A stretch of DNA of 64,000 nucleotides. Origin: Candidatus Sulfopaludibacter sp. SbA3. Its GTDB lineage: Bacteria; Acidobacteriota; Terriglobia; Bryobacterales; Bryobacteraceae. A program made the position numbers and the translations under genes. The notes under the pieces are model-generated. The model saw only the letters and a program-made list of their open reading frames with translations. It did no database searches and was not told where the DNA came from. Location: the NCBI GenBank assembly GCA_945893365.1, contig CAMDED010000010.1, forward strand, positions 1-64,000, given 5' to 3'. The first letter of the stretch is position 1. Every line of letters begins with the position of its first letter. Shown piece by piece: positions 27,159-35,142 of the stretch.

Positions 27159-28187
27159 TTACGGAATCCGAATGACGATCTTACCCACGCCGTCGGCATA
27201 CGCGGCAAGCGTCTCGAAGGCCTGCGGCGTTTGGTCAAGGCAGGGCTCGTGTGTCACCAATCCGGCGGGAAGACGCCCGGACTGCAACAGATCGATCGCG
27301 CCGTGAGCGTTGTGATTCGAGCGCTTGATGGTCTGGAGATTGAGCTCCTTCGCCATCGCTATGTTCAGATCCAAGGGCAAGTGCGGCTCGCTCGGAATGC
27401 CGATCAGGACTACGCGCCCGCTTAGCCGCGCCGCGGCGAACGCACCATGAATCGTCTCCAGTTTCGCGGCGGCGTCGAATACGATATCCACGCCGCGGCC
27501 TCGTGTGTGATCCATGATCGCCTGTTGAAGCCTCGGCGTTTCGACAGCCACGTCGACGCCCATCGATTCCGCCATTCGCAGCCGGTGCGCGACCGGGTCC
27601 GCGATGAACACTTTGGACGCGCCCGCGATCCGCGCCATCGACGCCACGAGCAATCCGATCGGACCCGCCCCCATCACGGCGACGGTTTCGCCAAGGCGCA
27701 CGGGAGCAAGCTCGAAAACGTGGAGTATCACGGCCACGGGCTCGATGATGGTAGCTTCGGTAAAGCTCATCGAGTCCGGAATGAGAACGGCGTTGCTTAC
27801 CGGTATCACGGCATATTCCCGAAACAGACCGAACATCTGCGGCGAGCCCATGAACACGCTCGAAACGCAATTATTGTGTTTGCCGGCGCGGCAGAATTCA
27901 CAGCGGCCGCAGGTGATGCTGGGCTCGAGAGCGACGCGGCCGCCAACGCTGAAGCTGCTTACTCCCGCTCCAACCGCCACAACCTCGCCGGCGGGCTCGT
28001 GCCCCAGCACCTGCGGATAAACGGCCCTTGAGGACCCAATCCCGCCTTCAAGGTACCAGTGCATGTCGCTGCCGCAGATACCGACCGCGCGCAACCGTAC
28101 AAGCAGCTCGCCCCGTCCGGGATCGGGCGGCATCGGCAACTCACGGGGTTCTAGAACTCGCTGGGCGACCAGTTGAACGGATCTCAT
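27159..28187 (-). CDS. Zinc-dependent medium-chain alcohol/sorbitol-type dehydrogenase
   Basis: This 342-residue enzyme belongs to the zinc MDR family. The catalytic zinc ligands are in AVGICGSDMHWYLEGG and LGHEPAGEVV. The structural zinc Cys cluster is CGRCEFCRAGKHNNC, and the nucleotide motif is VMGAGPIGLLVASMARIAGA. The pattern SDMHWYLEGG...GHEPAG resembles L-iditol/sorbitol or xylitol dehydrogenases. It is followed after 144 bases by the DUF429-kinase gene on the same strand, and preceded by the CRTAC1 gene by 45 bases. Sugar or polyol oxidation is the likely role; the exact substrate is unknown. Confidence 0.87.
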   Translation of the reverse strand: MRSVQLVAQRVLEPRELPMPPDPGRGELLVRLRAVGICGSDMHWYLEGGIGSSRAVYPQVLGHEPAGEVVAVGAGVSSFSVGGRVALEPSITCGRCEFCRAGKHNNCVSSVFMGSPQMFGLFREYAVIPVSNAVLIPDSMSFTEATIIEPVAVILHVFELAPVRLGETVAVMGAGPIGLLVASMARIAGASKVFIADPVAHRLRMAESMGVDVAVETPRLQQAIMDHTRGRGVDIVFDAAAKLETIHGAFAAARLSGRVVLIGIPSEPHLPLDLNIAMAKELNLQTIKRSNHNAHGAIDLLQSGRLPAGLVTHEPCLDQTPQAFETLAAYADGVGKIVIRIP

Positions 28188-28232
28188 GGGCGTAAGGTGC
28201 CAGTATAATACGGTGGTCCAGCGACGCTTGCC

Positions 28233-29906
28233 TCACCCCGGCTTCGACGCCGTAATGCCCTTGCCTTCCACGCATTCATACCGGCCCGCTTTCAGGTCCT
28301 TGAACTCTTCCGTACGGCCGCTTGGCCAGCGGATGACCGCGCGTTCCACCGTATCCCGCCTGCCCAGCCCGAACGTAACCGGCATCTCCGATTGCGACAG
28401 ATAACTCGATCCGCTGCGCACCATTCGCGAGCTCGATTCCGCGCCCTGATAAATCCGCACGGTTGCGCCGATCCCGTCGCGGTTGGATTTCGTGCCGATC
28501 AGACGGAAACGGATCGAGCGATTCCCGCTCAGCTGATCGTTTCGATAGAGACGCGCCGGACCGTTGTTAGTCGTGATGAGAACGTCGAGATCGCCGTCGT
28601 TGTCGAAATCGCCAAATGCCGCCCCGCGGCCCACCTTCGGTTCGGCGAATCCACCGCCCAGCTCTGCTGCTACGTCGAAGAACCCTTTCGCACCGCGGTT
28701 GATAAACAGGTTCGGCGGTTGCGCATAATGCGCGTCGGCGCTGGTCTTGCCTACCGCGTCGTCAATGTGGCCATTGACCACGAGCAGATCCAGGCGCCCG
28801 TCGAGATCCGCGTCGAAAAAGAAACAGCCGAATCCAAGTCTGCGCCGCGTCAGACGCCCGACCTCGGACCTCGGCGCCTGGTCGATATACGTTCCGCCCC
28901 CGCTGCTGCGGTAGAGGCCGAGCATTTCGTTGTCGAAGTTCGTTATCACAAGGCCCGGAATACCCGAGTTATCGTAGTCCGCCGCGTCGACTCCCATGCC
29001 CGCGCGGGCCTTCCCGTCTTCGCTGAACGCGAGACCGGCGCGTACCGCAACCTCTTCGAACGTGCCGTCGCGTGCGTTGCGGTAAAGCTTGTTCGGTTGC
29101 GTGTCGTTCGCGACGAACAGATCCGGCCAGCCGTCCAGGTCGTAGTCGAGCATGGTCACGCCGAGCGACTTCGAACTGCTGTCGAACAGGCCGGCCTTTG
29201 CCGTGACGTCCTCGAACACGCCGTCGCCGGCGTTGCGAAATAGCCAGCAGGTGGAGCCGCGGTAAGCCTCAGGCGTGCAATAGGACTTCCGTTTGCCGTC
29301 AAGACTGCAAAAGACATCCTGCGCGGGCGACCATTTCACGTAGTTGCACACGAAGAGATCGAGCCGCCCATCGCCGTCGTAATCGAACCAAAGCGCGGAA
29401 CTGCTGAAGCCTTCCCGTTTCCCCAGCCCGCAGCGATCCGTCACGTCGATGAAGCTTCCCGCGCCCGTATTGCGAAAGAGCCTGCTTTGGCCGACGCAGG
29501 ACACGAAAATATCGGGGAAGCCGTCGTTGTTGTAATCGCCCACGGCGACTCCCATGCCGTACATCTCGACGTCCAGGCCGGCGCGGCGAGTGACGTCTGT
29601 AAACGTGCCGTTACGGTTGTTGCGGTAGAGTCTCAGCGTCCCGCGCGACCGCCTGTGTCCCGGCCAATCGCGGCCGTTGACAAGCAGGATGTCCTGCCAT
29701 CCGTCGCCGTCGTAGTCGAGAAAGGCGCAGCCCGCACCGAGCGTTTCGGGAAGGTACTTTTCGCCGAATGCGCCCGAGTTATGCCGGAAATCGATTCCCG
29801 CCGCGGAGGTGACGTCGGTAAATCTGAAACCTGGCGATGGCGCCCCCGGCGAAAGTTGCGCCGCGAGCCCGCGTGCAGCGCCGGACAGCAGATCCCGCCG
29901 CGTCAT
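28233..29906 (-). CDS. CRTAC1 family protein (FG-GAP/VCBS repeats plus ASPIC/UnbV)
   Basis: This 557-residue exported protein opens with a Tat-like leader (TRRDLLSGAARGLAAQ). Several FG-GAP/VCBS repeats follow, each with a calcium-loop-like D.DGDG or D.NNDG motif: FLDYDGDGWQDILLVNG, VGDYNNDGFPDIFVSC, WFDYDGDGRLDLFVCN and FGDFDNDGDLDVLITT. The C-terminal 70 residues are an ASPIC/UnbV domain (GATVRIYQGAESSSRMVRSG, then VIRWPSGRTEEF). Such proteins are abundant in Acidobacteriota and are probably secreted propeller proteins of unknown ligand. Its start codon overlaps the response regulator stop by one base, so it is co-translated with a signalling pair. Confidence 0.9.
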   Translation of the reverse strand: MTRRDLLSGAARGLAAQLSPGAPSPGFRFTDVTSAAGIDFRHNSGAFGEKYLPETLGAGCAFLDYDGDGWQDILLVNGRDWPGHRRSRGTLRLYRNNRNGTFTDVTRRAGLDVEMYGMGVAVGDYNNDGFPDIFVSCVGQSRLFRNTGAGSFIDVTDRCGLGKREGFSSSALWFDYDGDGRLDLFVCNYVKWSPAQDVFCSLDGKRKSYCTPEAYRGSTCWLFRNAGDGVFEDVTAKAGLFDSSSKSLGVTMLDYDLDGWPDLFVANDTQPNKLYRNARDGTFEEVAVRAGLAFSEDGKARAGMGVDAADYDNSGIPGLVITNFDNEMLGLYRSSGGGTYIDQAPRSEVGRLTRRRLGFGCFFFDADLDGRLDLLVVNGHIDDAVGKTSADAHYAQPPNLFINRGAKGFFDVAAELGGGFAEPKVGRGAAFGDFDNDGDLDVLITTNNGPARLYRNDQLSGNRSIRFRLIGTKSNRDGIGATVRIYQGAESSSRMVRSGSSYLSQSEMPVTFGLGRRDTVERAVIRWPSGRTEEFKDLKAGRYECVEGKGITASKPG

Positions 29907-30580
29907 CAGGACAGTCCGACAAGGCCCTTCTTGACGGCGAAGAGAACCAGCTCCGCGGTGCGATGGATGTTAAGCGCTTCCATCAGGTTCGCCCTGTGAA
30001 CGGAAACCGTGTTTACGCTCAGGCCGAGAAGCCAGGCGATTTCCTTGTTGGATTTGCCTTCCGCGATCATCCGCAGCACCTGCTTCTCCCGCTGCGTGAG
30101 ACGCTCAAAACCATCGGTGGGCGCGGGACCTTCACGGAGTCCGGGTCCGCGATACTCGCGGCCCGCCGCAACCGCCTTGACGGCCGCGGTGAGATCCAAC
30201 TCAATCGCGTTCTTTAACAGATAGCCTCTCGCGCCGGCCTGGAATGCGTTGCGCACATAGTTGTCCTCGGCATGCATGCTGAGGATCAGGATAGCCGTAT
30301 TCGGCAGCTTCTTGAGTATTTCAACGCTCGCCTGTACGCCGTCGAGATCGGGCATGGCTAAGTCCATTACGATCACGGCGGGTTCAAGCCTCAGCGCCAG
30401 TTCGAGGGCCTCGCGGCCGTTGCCGGCTTCGCCCACGACGCGAAGTTCGGGATCGTCGTCGAGGATGCGGCGGAACCCTGTGCGGACCAGGCGGTGATCG
30501 TCGGCGAGCAAAACCGTGATCCCGGGTTTCACCGCGATCTCGAGCTTCGGACCTTCCGATTTCGTCGGGTCCTGTTTCAA
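29906..30580 (-). CDS. LuxR/NarL-type response regulator
   Basis: This 224-residue protein has a receiver domain with the acidic pair in LLADDHRLVRTGFRRIL, the phosphoacceptor Asp73 in VIVMDLAMPDLDG and the conserved Lys in YLLKNAIE. A LuxR-type helix-turn-helix follows (LTQREKQVLRMIAEGKSNKE, then WLLGLSVNTVSVHRANLM). It binds DNA after phosphorylation by the histidine kinase encoded just upstream, whose stop overlaps this start by 4 bases. The first 20 residues are an extra, low-complexity N-terminus, so a shorter start is possible. Target genes may include the co-transcribed CRTAC1 gene. Confidence 0.92.
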   Translation of the reverse strand: MKQDPTKSEGPKLEIAVKPGITVLLADDHRLVRTGFRRILDDDPELRVVGEAGNGREALELALRLEPAVIVMDLAMPDLDGVQASVEILKKLPNTAILILSMHAEDNYVRNAFQAGARGYLLKNAIELDLTAAVKAVAAGREYRGPGLREGPAPTDGFERLTQREKQVLRMIAEGKSNKEIAWLLGLSVNTVSVHRANLMEALNIHRTAELVLFAVKKGLVGLS

Positions 30581-31920
30581 AGCGCGGCTGCCTTTTCCGA
30601 AAGTGGAACGTCGAGCGTAACCAGCGTCCCCCCTTCCGGAGGCCGGGAGAAAATCACCGAACCGCGCAGAATCTCAGCGCGCTCACGCATGGCGATCAAG
30701 CCGATGCCGGAGACCGGACCGGGACGGAATCCGACGCCGCGGTCCTCGACTTCCATAAGCAGGCGCCCGCCGCCCATGCAGACGCGCACCGATGCTTCCG
30801 CCGATCCTGAGTGCCGGGCCACGTTGTTTAGAGCCTCCTGAAGAATCCGGTACACGTGAATTGCCGTCTCGTCGCCGGCGAAGGGACCACCGCCCCGCTT
30901 CTCATATCGTATAACGATGCCCGTCTGTTTGCCGAATTGCTGCACGTACCATTCGAGAGTTTTTTCAAGACCGTAGTCGTCGAGCATGGCGGGATGAAAA
31001 ATCTGAGACAGGCTCCGCATCTTGTCGAGCGTCTCCTGGGCGATGGCGTGCACTTCAGCCAGGTCGGCGCAAAAGGGGGAGTTCGGGGGCAAGCCACGGC
31101 GCTCGGCCCGGCTGAGCATGGCTCCTACCGCCGTGAGGATTTGACCGAACTCGTCGTGCAATTCGCGCGAGACGGAGTGCAGGATCTCCTCCTGAACCGT
31201 GATCAGCTTGCGCGCCAGGATGCGATGCTGATCGGACAGGCCTGCAATTCGTTCGAAGATCCGGCGGTTGGCCTGAATGAGATAGAGGCTGGTTGCGGAG
31301 ATGGCCGCCAGCATGGCTGCGATAAAGACGTAGACGTTTCGCTCGACGCGGTCGTATATTCGCTGAATCTCTATAACGGCTTGCTGCTCGGCTTCGTTGT
31401 TCAGGACGAGCAAGCGCGCAACGGTCGAGGTAAGAGCGGCCTGCTGGGCTTCGAGCGACGTGCGGATGAGGCGGCGCGCGGCTTCTTCGCGGCCTTCGCG
31501 AGCCATGTCGAACATCCGGTCGGTGGAACTCCAGAACTGGAAAAGCGCATCCGCGAGGCGGCGCTCGCGCTCCGGGTCCTGCCCCGCCGTCTGCCCGGAA
31601 GCCGCGAGTTGATTCTCGATGCGCAGTGCGTCCTCCAAATCGAAGCGAATGCGGTCGAACTGGCCTTTCCAGGCGACCAGGGGATAGGGCTCGCCGCCTT
31701 CCACCATGTCCCGCATGGCGAGCGCAAGGGAATGCAAATTGTTCTGGATTCGCAGCAACTGGAGCGAATCCTTGCGGTTTCGCTCGACCGTTTCCGCTTG
31801 CAGGGCCCGGACCCCGTTGATCTGGTGCAACGCATACCAGGAAAAGACCGCGACCAGGATCAGCGTGATGGCGAATCCGATCAACAGCCGGCCGGTAGGG
31901 GAGTTCGGGCGCATGTGCAT
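30577..31920 (-). CDS. Membrane sensor histidine kinase (HisKA_3 type)
   Basis: This 447-residue kinase has a first transmembrane helix (LLIGFAITLILVAVFSWYAL). A periplasmic four-helix sensor of about 165 residues resembling CHASE3-type domains follows, then a second transmembrane helix (VYVFIAAMLAAISATSLYLI). The dimerisation domain carries the phosphoacceptor His in SVSRELHDEFGQILTAVG (near residue 255). The HATPase domain shows RILQEALNNVARHSGS and EVEDRGVGFRPG. It is the first gene of a minus-strand operon: kinase, response regulator, CRTAC1 protein. The signal is unknown. Its promoter should lie in 31921-32100, where I see no clear box. Confidence 0.9.
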   Translation of the reverse strand: MHMRPNSPTGRLLIGFAITLILVAVFSWYALHQINGVRALQAETVERNRKDSLQLLRIQNNLHSLALAMRDMVEGGEPYPLVAWKGQFDRIRFDLEDALRIENQLAASGQTAGQDPERERRLADALFQFWSSTDRMFDMAREGREEAARRLIRTSLEAQQAALTSTVARLLVLNNEAEQQAVIEIQRIYDRVERNVYVFIAAMLAAISATSLYLIQANRRIFERIAGLSDQHRILARKLITVQEEILHSVSRELHDEFGQILTAVGAMLSRAERRGLPPNSPFCADLAEVHAIAQETLDKMRSLSQIFHPAMLDDYGLEKTLEWYVQQFGKQTGIVIRYEKRGGGPFAGDETAIHVYRILQEALNNVARHSGSAEASVRVCMGGGRLLMEVEDRGVGFRPGPVSGIGLIAMRERAEILRGSVIFSRPPEGGTLVTLDVPLSEKAAAL

Positions 31921-32105
31921 TCGCTGAAGGCGAGCGGCTGCAACTCATTATAGCCGCGCGAGCCTGCTTTACCGGCGCCGCTGCCGGGCAAGCGCCGATC
32001 GCAACGGTTCTCAGACTGAGGCTCCACCGCCAAAGCCGGAAGCATCGGCAACCCCTATACTTGAATGGCGGCTCCTGCCCCTCATCTCGGACGCCCTTCT
32101 CGGGA

Positions 32106-32283
32106 TTTCCAATCCAGGAACGATTGTGAAACCGATCGCCCAAACCCCTTCACCGCGTGAATCATACCGAACGCCATGGGTCTGCCGAGGCATTCGGCTC
32201 GTAGCCTTCCTTTCCTCAGTTTTTTCTCCGCTTTGCCGAATGCCGTCTCTGCCGCGAAGCCAAGAAGCAGGAAAAAGGATCTG
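32106..32283 (+). pseudogene. Partial broken copy of the HIT-like gene's 5' region
   Basis: This segment is an imperfect direct repeat of bases 32886-33113. Shared stretches include AATCCA.GAACG, CGATCGCCCAAACCCC, ATGGGTCTGCCG and TCTCTGCCGCGA. Relative to the full copy it has a one-base insertion soon after the ATG at 32176, which shifts the frame, and an internal deletion of about 55 bases covering the Cys-rich segment. It stops just before the toxin-antitoxin genes. It represents a duplicated and decayed upstream and N-terminal part of the gene at 32945. Confidence 0.78.
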
Positions 32284-32324
32284 ATAGCATTAGTTAAAGA
32301 TGCTTTTGAGATGCGAGGGACGCC

Positions 32325-32615
32325 ATGGTCAATTTGAGTCGGGACATTCACCCGCTCACCGACTTCAAGCGAAACACGGACGACTTCATGAACCGGATGA
32401 AGAAAACCCGGAGGCCCGTCGTTCTTACCGTGAATGACAAAGCCGAACTCGTGGTCCAGGACGCGGAGAGCTACCAGCAAGTTCTCGACCGGCTTGAGCG
32501 GTTCGAGGCTGTGGAGGCGATTCGGCTCGGCATCGCGGCTGCGGAGGAAGGCCGGGTCAAGCCCGCGCGGCAGGCGCTAGCCGAACTTCAGGACAAGCTT
32601 GGCATTTCAGGTTGA
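32325..32615 (+). CDS. Phd/YefM-type antitoxin
   Basis: This 96-residue protein matches the Phd/YefM fold: MVNLSRDIHPLTDFKRNTDD, then RRPVVLTVNDKAELVVQDAE. The N-terminal part binds operator DNA and the C-terminal helix (LDRLERFEAVEAIRLGIAAA) wraps the toxin. A GAGGGA ribosome binding site lies 5-6 bases before the ATG. It overlaps the toxin gene by 17 bases, the usual antitoxin-first order, and would repress its own operon. Confidence 0.88.
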   Translation: MVNLSRDIHPLTDFKRNTDDFMNRMKKTRRPVVLTVNDKAELVVQDAESYQQVLDRLERFEAVEAIRLGIAAAEEGRVKPARQALAELQDKLGISG

Positions 32616-32814
32616 TATCACGGAACCGGCGCTGGCCGATGCAGAGGACTATGTTCGGTTCATCCGTCATGTGAGACAGGAACCTGAAATCCGCCATCTG
32701 ATTTATTTCTCCCATCGGATCATTTTTCGAGTTGAGCGCGAGAAGAGGCGCGTTGTCATCCACTGCGTCCATCACACCTCCAGACAGGGTCTTGCTGAAG
32801 GCGACCTTCCTTAG
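32599..32814 (+). CDS. RelE/ParE-type toxin, internally shortened (71 residues)
   Basis: The frame starts at TTG 32599 and gives FQVDITEPALADAEDYVRFI, then EIRHLIYFSHRIIFRVE and RRVVIHCVHHTSRQGL. These are the first helix and last strands of RelE/ParE toxins. At 71 residues it is about 25-30 shorter than usual: the second helix and following loop between VRFIRHVRQ and EPEIRHL are missing. Such a protein is probably inactive as a nuclease or gyrase poison (inference), although the antitoxin remains intact. TTG as start and the overlap with the antitoxin are normal for such pairs. Confidence 0.72.
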   Translation: MAFQVDITEPALADAEDYVRFIRHVRQEPEIRHLIYFSHRIIFRVEREKRRVVIHCVHHTSRQGLAEGDLP

Positions 32815-32944
32815 CGCCCTTGGTCGATGGGTCAATCGGGAAAATGTCGACGGACAGAACAGAACTGCGAGACAATCGGCACTTTTCAATCCAAGAACGC
32901 TCGCGAAACCGCGATCGCCCAAACCCCGCGGCGCGTGAATTATA

Positions 32945-33508
32945 ATGAACACTATGGGTCTGCCGGGGATTCGGCTCGCCGCCTTCCTATTCCTTTCCTT
33001 CCTGCCCGCTTTGCCGGATGTCCGGCAGTGTGCGTGCGATCCCGCCCGCCCGGAAACCATGGAAGCGCGCGAATGCGGTCTCTGCCGCGAGGCCGAGAAG
33101 CAAGAAAAAGATCAACCCGTCTTCTTCCTGAAGGATATAAACCCTCGTAAGCCGAACCGGTGGCTCGCCCTTCCCAGGGTGCATGGCAAGGTGCAGCACA
33201 GCCTGCATCTGGCTTCACCAGCGGAGCGGAAACGGCTCTGGACCGCCGCCGTCGCCAAGGCTCGCGAGCTGTGGGGCGACGAATGGGGCCTGGCCATGAA
33301 CGGCGACGAGTCGCGAACTCAGTGTCACGCTCATATCCATATCGGCAAACTGCTTAAGGGCGTCGAAACGGCGAATTTCGTTGTTGTCCGCGGTCCTGAG
33401 CAAATTCCCGCGCCGACCGAGGGTAGCGGCATTTGGGTTCATCCCGAGGGCGCGCGCCTGCACGTCCATACGGCGGAGCAGATTACGGAAACGGTGCTGT
33501 TACGCTAA
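32945..33508 (+). CDS. Secreted HIT-like (histidine-triad) protein
   Basis: This 187-residue protein has a signal peptide (GIRLAAFLFLSFLPALPDV) and a Cys cluster (QCACD, then ECGLCREAEK) whose function is unclear. A HIT-like fold follows, with HGKVQHSLHLASPAERKRLW and the histidine triad QCHAHIHIGKLL. HIT-family enzymes are nucleotidyl hydrolases or transferases; CDP-diacylglycerol pyrophosphatases share this pattern and are also envelope proteins. The exact substrate is unknown. Bases before and inside its 5' end are duplicated at 32106-32283. An in-frame second ATG lies at 32954; both follow a weak ribosome binding site. Confidence 0.72.
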   Translation: MNTMGLPGIRLAAFLFLSFLPALPDVRQCACDPARPETMEARECGLCREAEKQEKDQPVFFLKDINPRKPNRWLALPRVHGKVQHSLHLASPAERKRLWTAAVAKARELWGDEWGLAMNGDESRTQCHAHIHIGKLLKGVETANFVVVRGPEQIPAPTEGSGIWVHPEGARLHVHTAEQITETVLLR

Positions 33509-33550
33509 GATCGCTACGTTAGGGTTCGCACAATAAGGAAAGTCAAAGCC

Positions 33551-35086
33551 ATGCTGCTCGATATCGCAAAGCTTCCCACAGCGGAGAATTCCGCCATTCA
33601 CCTCCATCCGTCCGACAACATCGCTGTTGCGCGCGTACCGCTCGCCGCCGGCGACGAGCTTCGCATCGATGGCACTGCCGTCACCGTCCGGAACGCGGTC
33701 CCGGCGGGACATAAAATCGCCGTGGCCAATATTGCGGCAGGCGAGACGGTACACCGCTACGGCCAGTCCATCGGGAGGACCAAGCGAGCGATTGCGGCCG
33801 GTGAGCACGTGCACACGCACAACCTGTCGTTCGAGGAGCTGCAATTCGCATACGAGTACCCCACCGGTGAAATCGCTTTTCCGCCAGCTCCAGCCTACAT
33901 GCCGACGTTCATGGGCTATCCTCGTGAAGACGGCAGGGCCGGCACGCGCAATTATGTCGCCGTGGTGGCCGCGAGCAATTGCGCCGCGCATACCGCCGAG
34001 CTGATCGCCTCGAGCTTCACGCGGGAGGAAATGCCCGCGAACATCGACGGCGTCGTCGCCTTCCCTCACGGGGAAGGCTGCGGGCACTCGATCGGACCCG
34101 ATACCGAACAATTGCGCCGGACGCTCGCCGGCGTGCTGTCCCACCCCAACGTCTGCGCCGCCATCATTCTCGGCCTTGGGTGCGAGGTTAATCAGATCGA
34201 TCACTACCTGGGGCCGAACGCGCCGCGCACCAGCCGCCTGGTTGGCATGACGCTGCAGGAAAGCGGCGGAACTCGCGCCACGGTCGAAGCCGCGCGGCGC
34301 AACATCTTCGGACTCATGGAGCAGGCCGCATCCGAAAAGCGCGTTCCCGTTCCCGCGTCCAAAATCATTCTCGGCCTGAATTGTGGAGGGTCCGATTCCT
34401 TTTCGGGCATTACGGCGAATCCCGCGCTCGGCGTCTGCTCCGACATGCTTGCGGATCTCGGCGCAAGCGCAGTGCTTGCCGAAACCACCGAGATCTTCGG
34501 AGCCGAACACCTTCTGGTCAAGCGCGCCCGCAATCGCGAAGTAGCCGACAGGCTCCTCGGTTTCGTCAAATGGTACAAGGAATACCTGGTGCGGATGGGC
34601 GGCAGCTTCGACGACAACCCTTCTCCGGGCAACAAGGAGGGCGGTCTTTCGAACATTCTCGAGAAGTCTCTCGGCGCCGTCGCCAAAGCGGGCACTTCGC
34701 CGTTAACCGCCGCCATCGATTACGGGGAACGCGTCGTGACTCCCGGTTTCGTGTTCATGAACACGCCCGGCTACGATCCGGTCTCGCTCACCGGCCTCGC
34801 CGCCGGCGGCTGCAATCTCATTTGCTTCACGACGGGCCGCGGCAGCGCCATCGGTTTCCCGTCCATTCCGGTGGTCAAGATTGCAACCAATTCGCACACC
34901 TACAAGCGCATGCGGGACAACATGGACGTGAACGCGGGCGCCATCGCCGACGGGGAACGGTCCATCCCGGAAGTTGGAAAGGAAATCTTCGACCTGCTTC
35001 TTCGCGTCGCCTCCGGAGAGAAGACCTGCGCGGAACGGCTCGGCCATCAGGAATTCGTGCCGTGGCGAATCGGCCCCGTGATGTAA
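33551..35086 (+). CDS. uxaA: UxaA family altronate/galactarate-type dehydratase
   Basis: This 511-residue enzyme has an N-terminal SAF domain (VARVPLAAGDELRIDGTAVT, residues about 25-95). The large dehydratase part follows: DGRAGTRNYVAVVAASNCAA, VVAFPHGEGCGHSIG, LGLGCEVNQIDHYLG and LNCGGSDSFSGITANPALG, with the Cys and His residues used for metal binding in the family. It dehydrates altronate or a related sugar acid to a 2-keto-3-deoxy acid. An AAGGAAAG ribosome binding site supports ATG 33551. No UxaB or UxaC gene is adjacent, so the exact sugar acid is not settled. Confidence 0.88.
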   Translation: MLLDIAKLPTAENSAIHLHPSDNIAVARVPLAAGDELRIDGTAVTVRNAVPAGHKIAVANIAAGETVHRYGQSIGRTKRAIAAGEHVHTHNLSFEELQFAYEYPTGEIAFPPAPAYMPTFMGYPREDGRAGTRNYVAVVAASNCAAHTAELIASSFTREEMPANIDGVVAFPHGEGCGHSIGPDTEQLRRTLAGVLSHPNVCAAIILGLGCEVNQIDHYLGPNAPRTSRLVGMTLQESGGTRATVEAARRNIFGLMEQAASEKRVPVPASKIILGLNCGGSDSFSGITANPALGVCSDMLADLGASAVLAETTEIFGAEHLLVKRARNREVADRLLGFVKWYKEYLVRMGGSFDDNPSPGNKEGGLSNILEKSLGAVAKAGTSPLTAAIDYGERVVTPGFVFMNTPGYDPVSLTGLAAGGCNLICFTTGRGSAIGFPSIPVVKIATNSHTYKRMRDNMDVNAGAIADGERSIPEVGKEIFDLLLRVASGEKTCAERLGHQEFVPWRIGPVM

Positions 35087-35136
35087 AGCCAAGGTATGCG
35101 AAACGCCGTTACGCACAGCCTCGTCATGTAAAGGCA
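35077..35136 (+). repeat. Degenerate 15-base tandem repeat, four units, in the uxaA-dsbA spacer
   Basis: Four consecutive 15-base units can be aligned: CGTGATGTAAAGCCA, AGGTATGCGAAACGC, CGTTACGCACAGCCT and CGTCATGTAAAGGCA. Units 1 and 4 are nearly identical. The first unit spans the stop codon of the dehydratase gene, and the array ends 6 bases before the next ATG. Confidence 0.62.
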
Positions 35137-35142
35137 GCGATC

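Noticed and set aside
34381-35142. In-frame upstream extension of the DsbA-like gene through uxaA
   Set aside because: It overlaps uxaA in another frame. The signal peptide begins at ATG 35143, so the shorter start is right.
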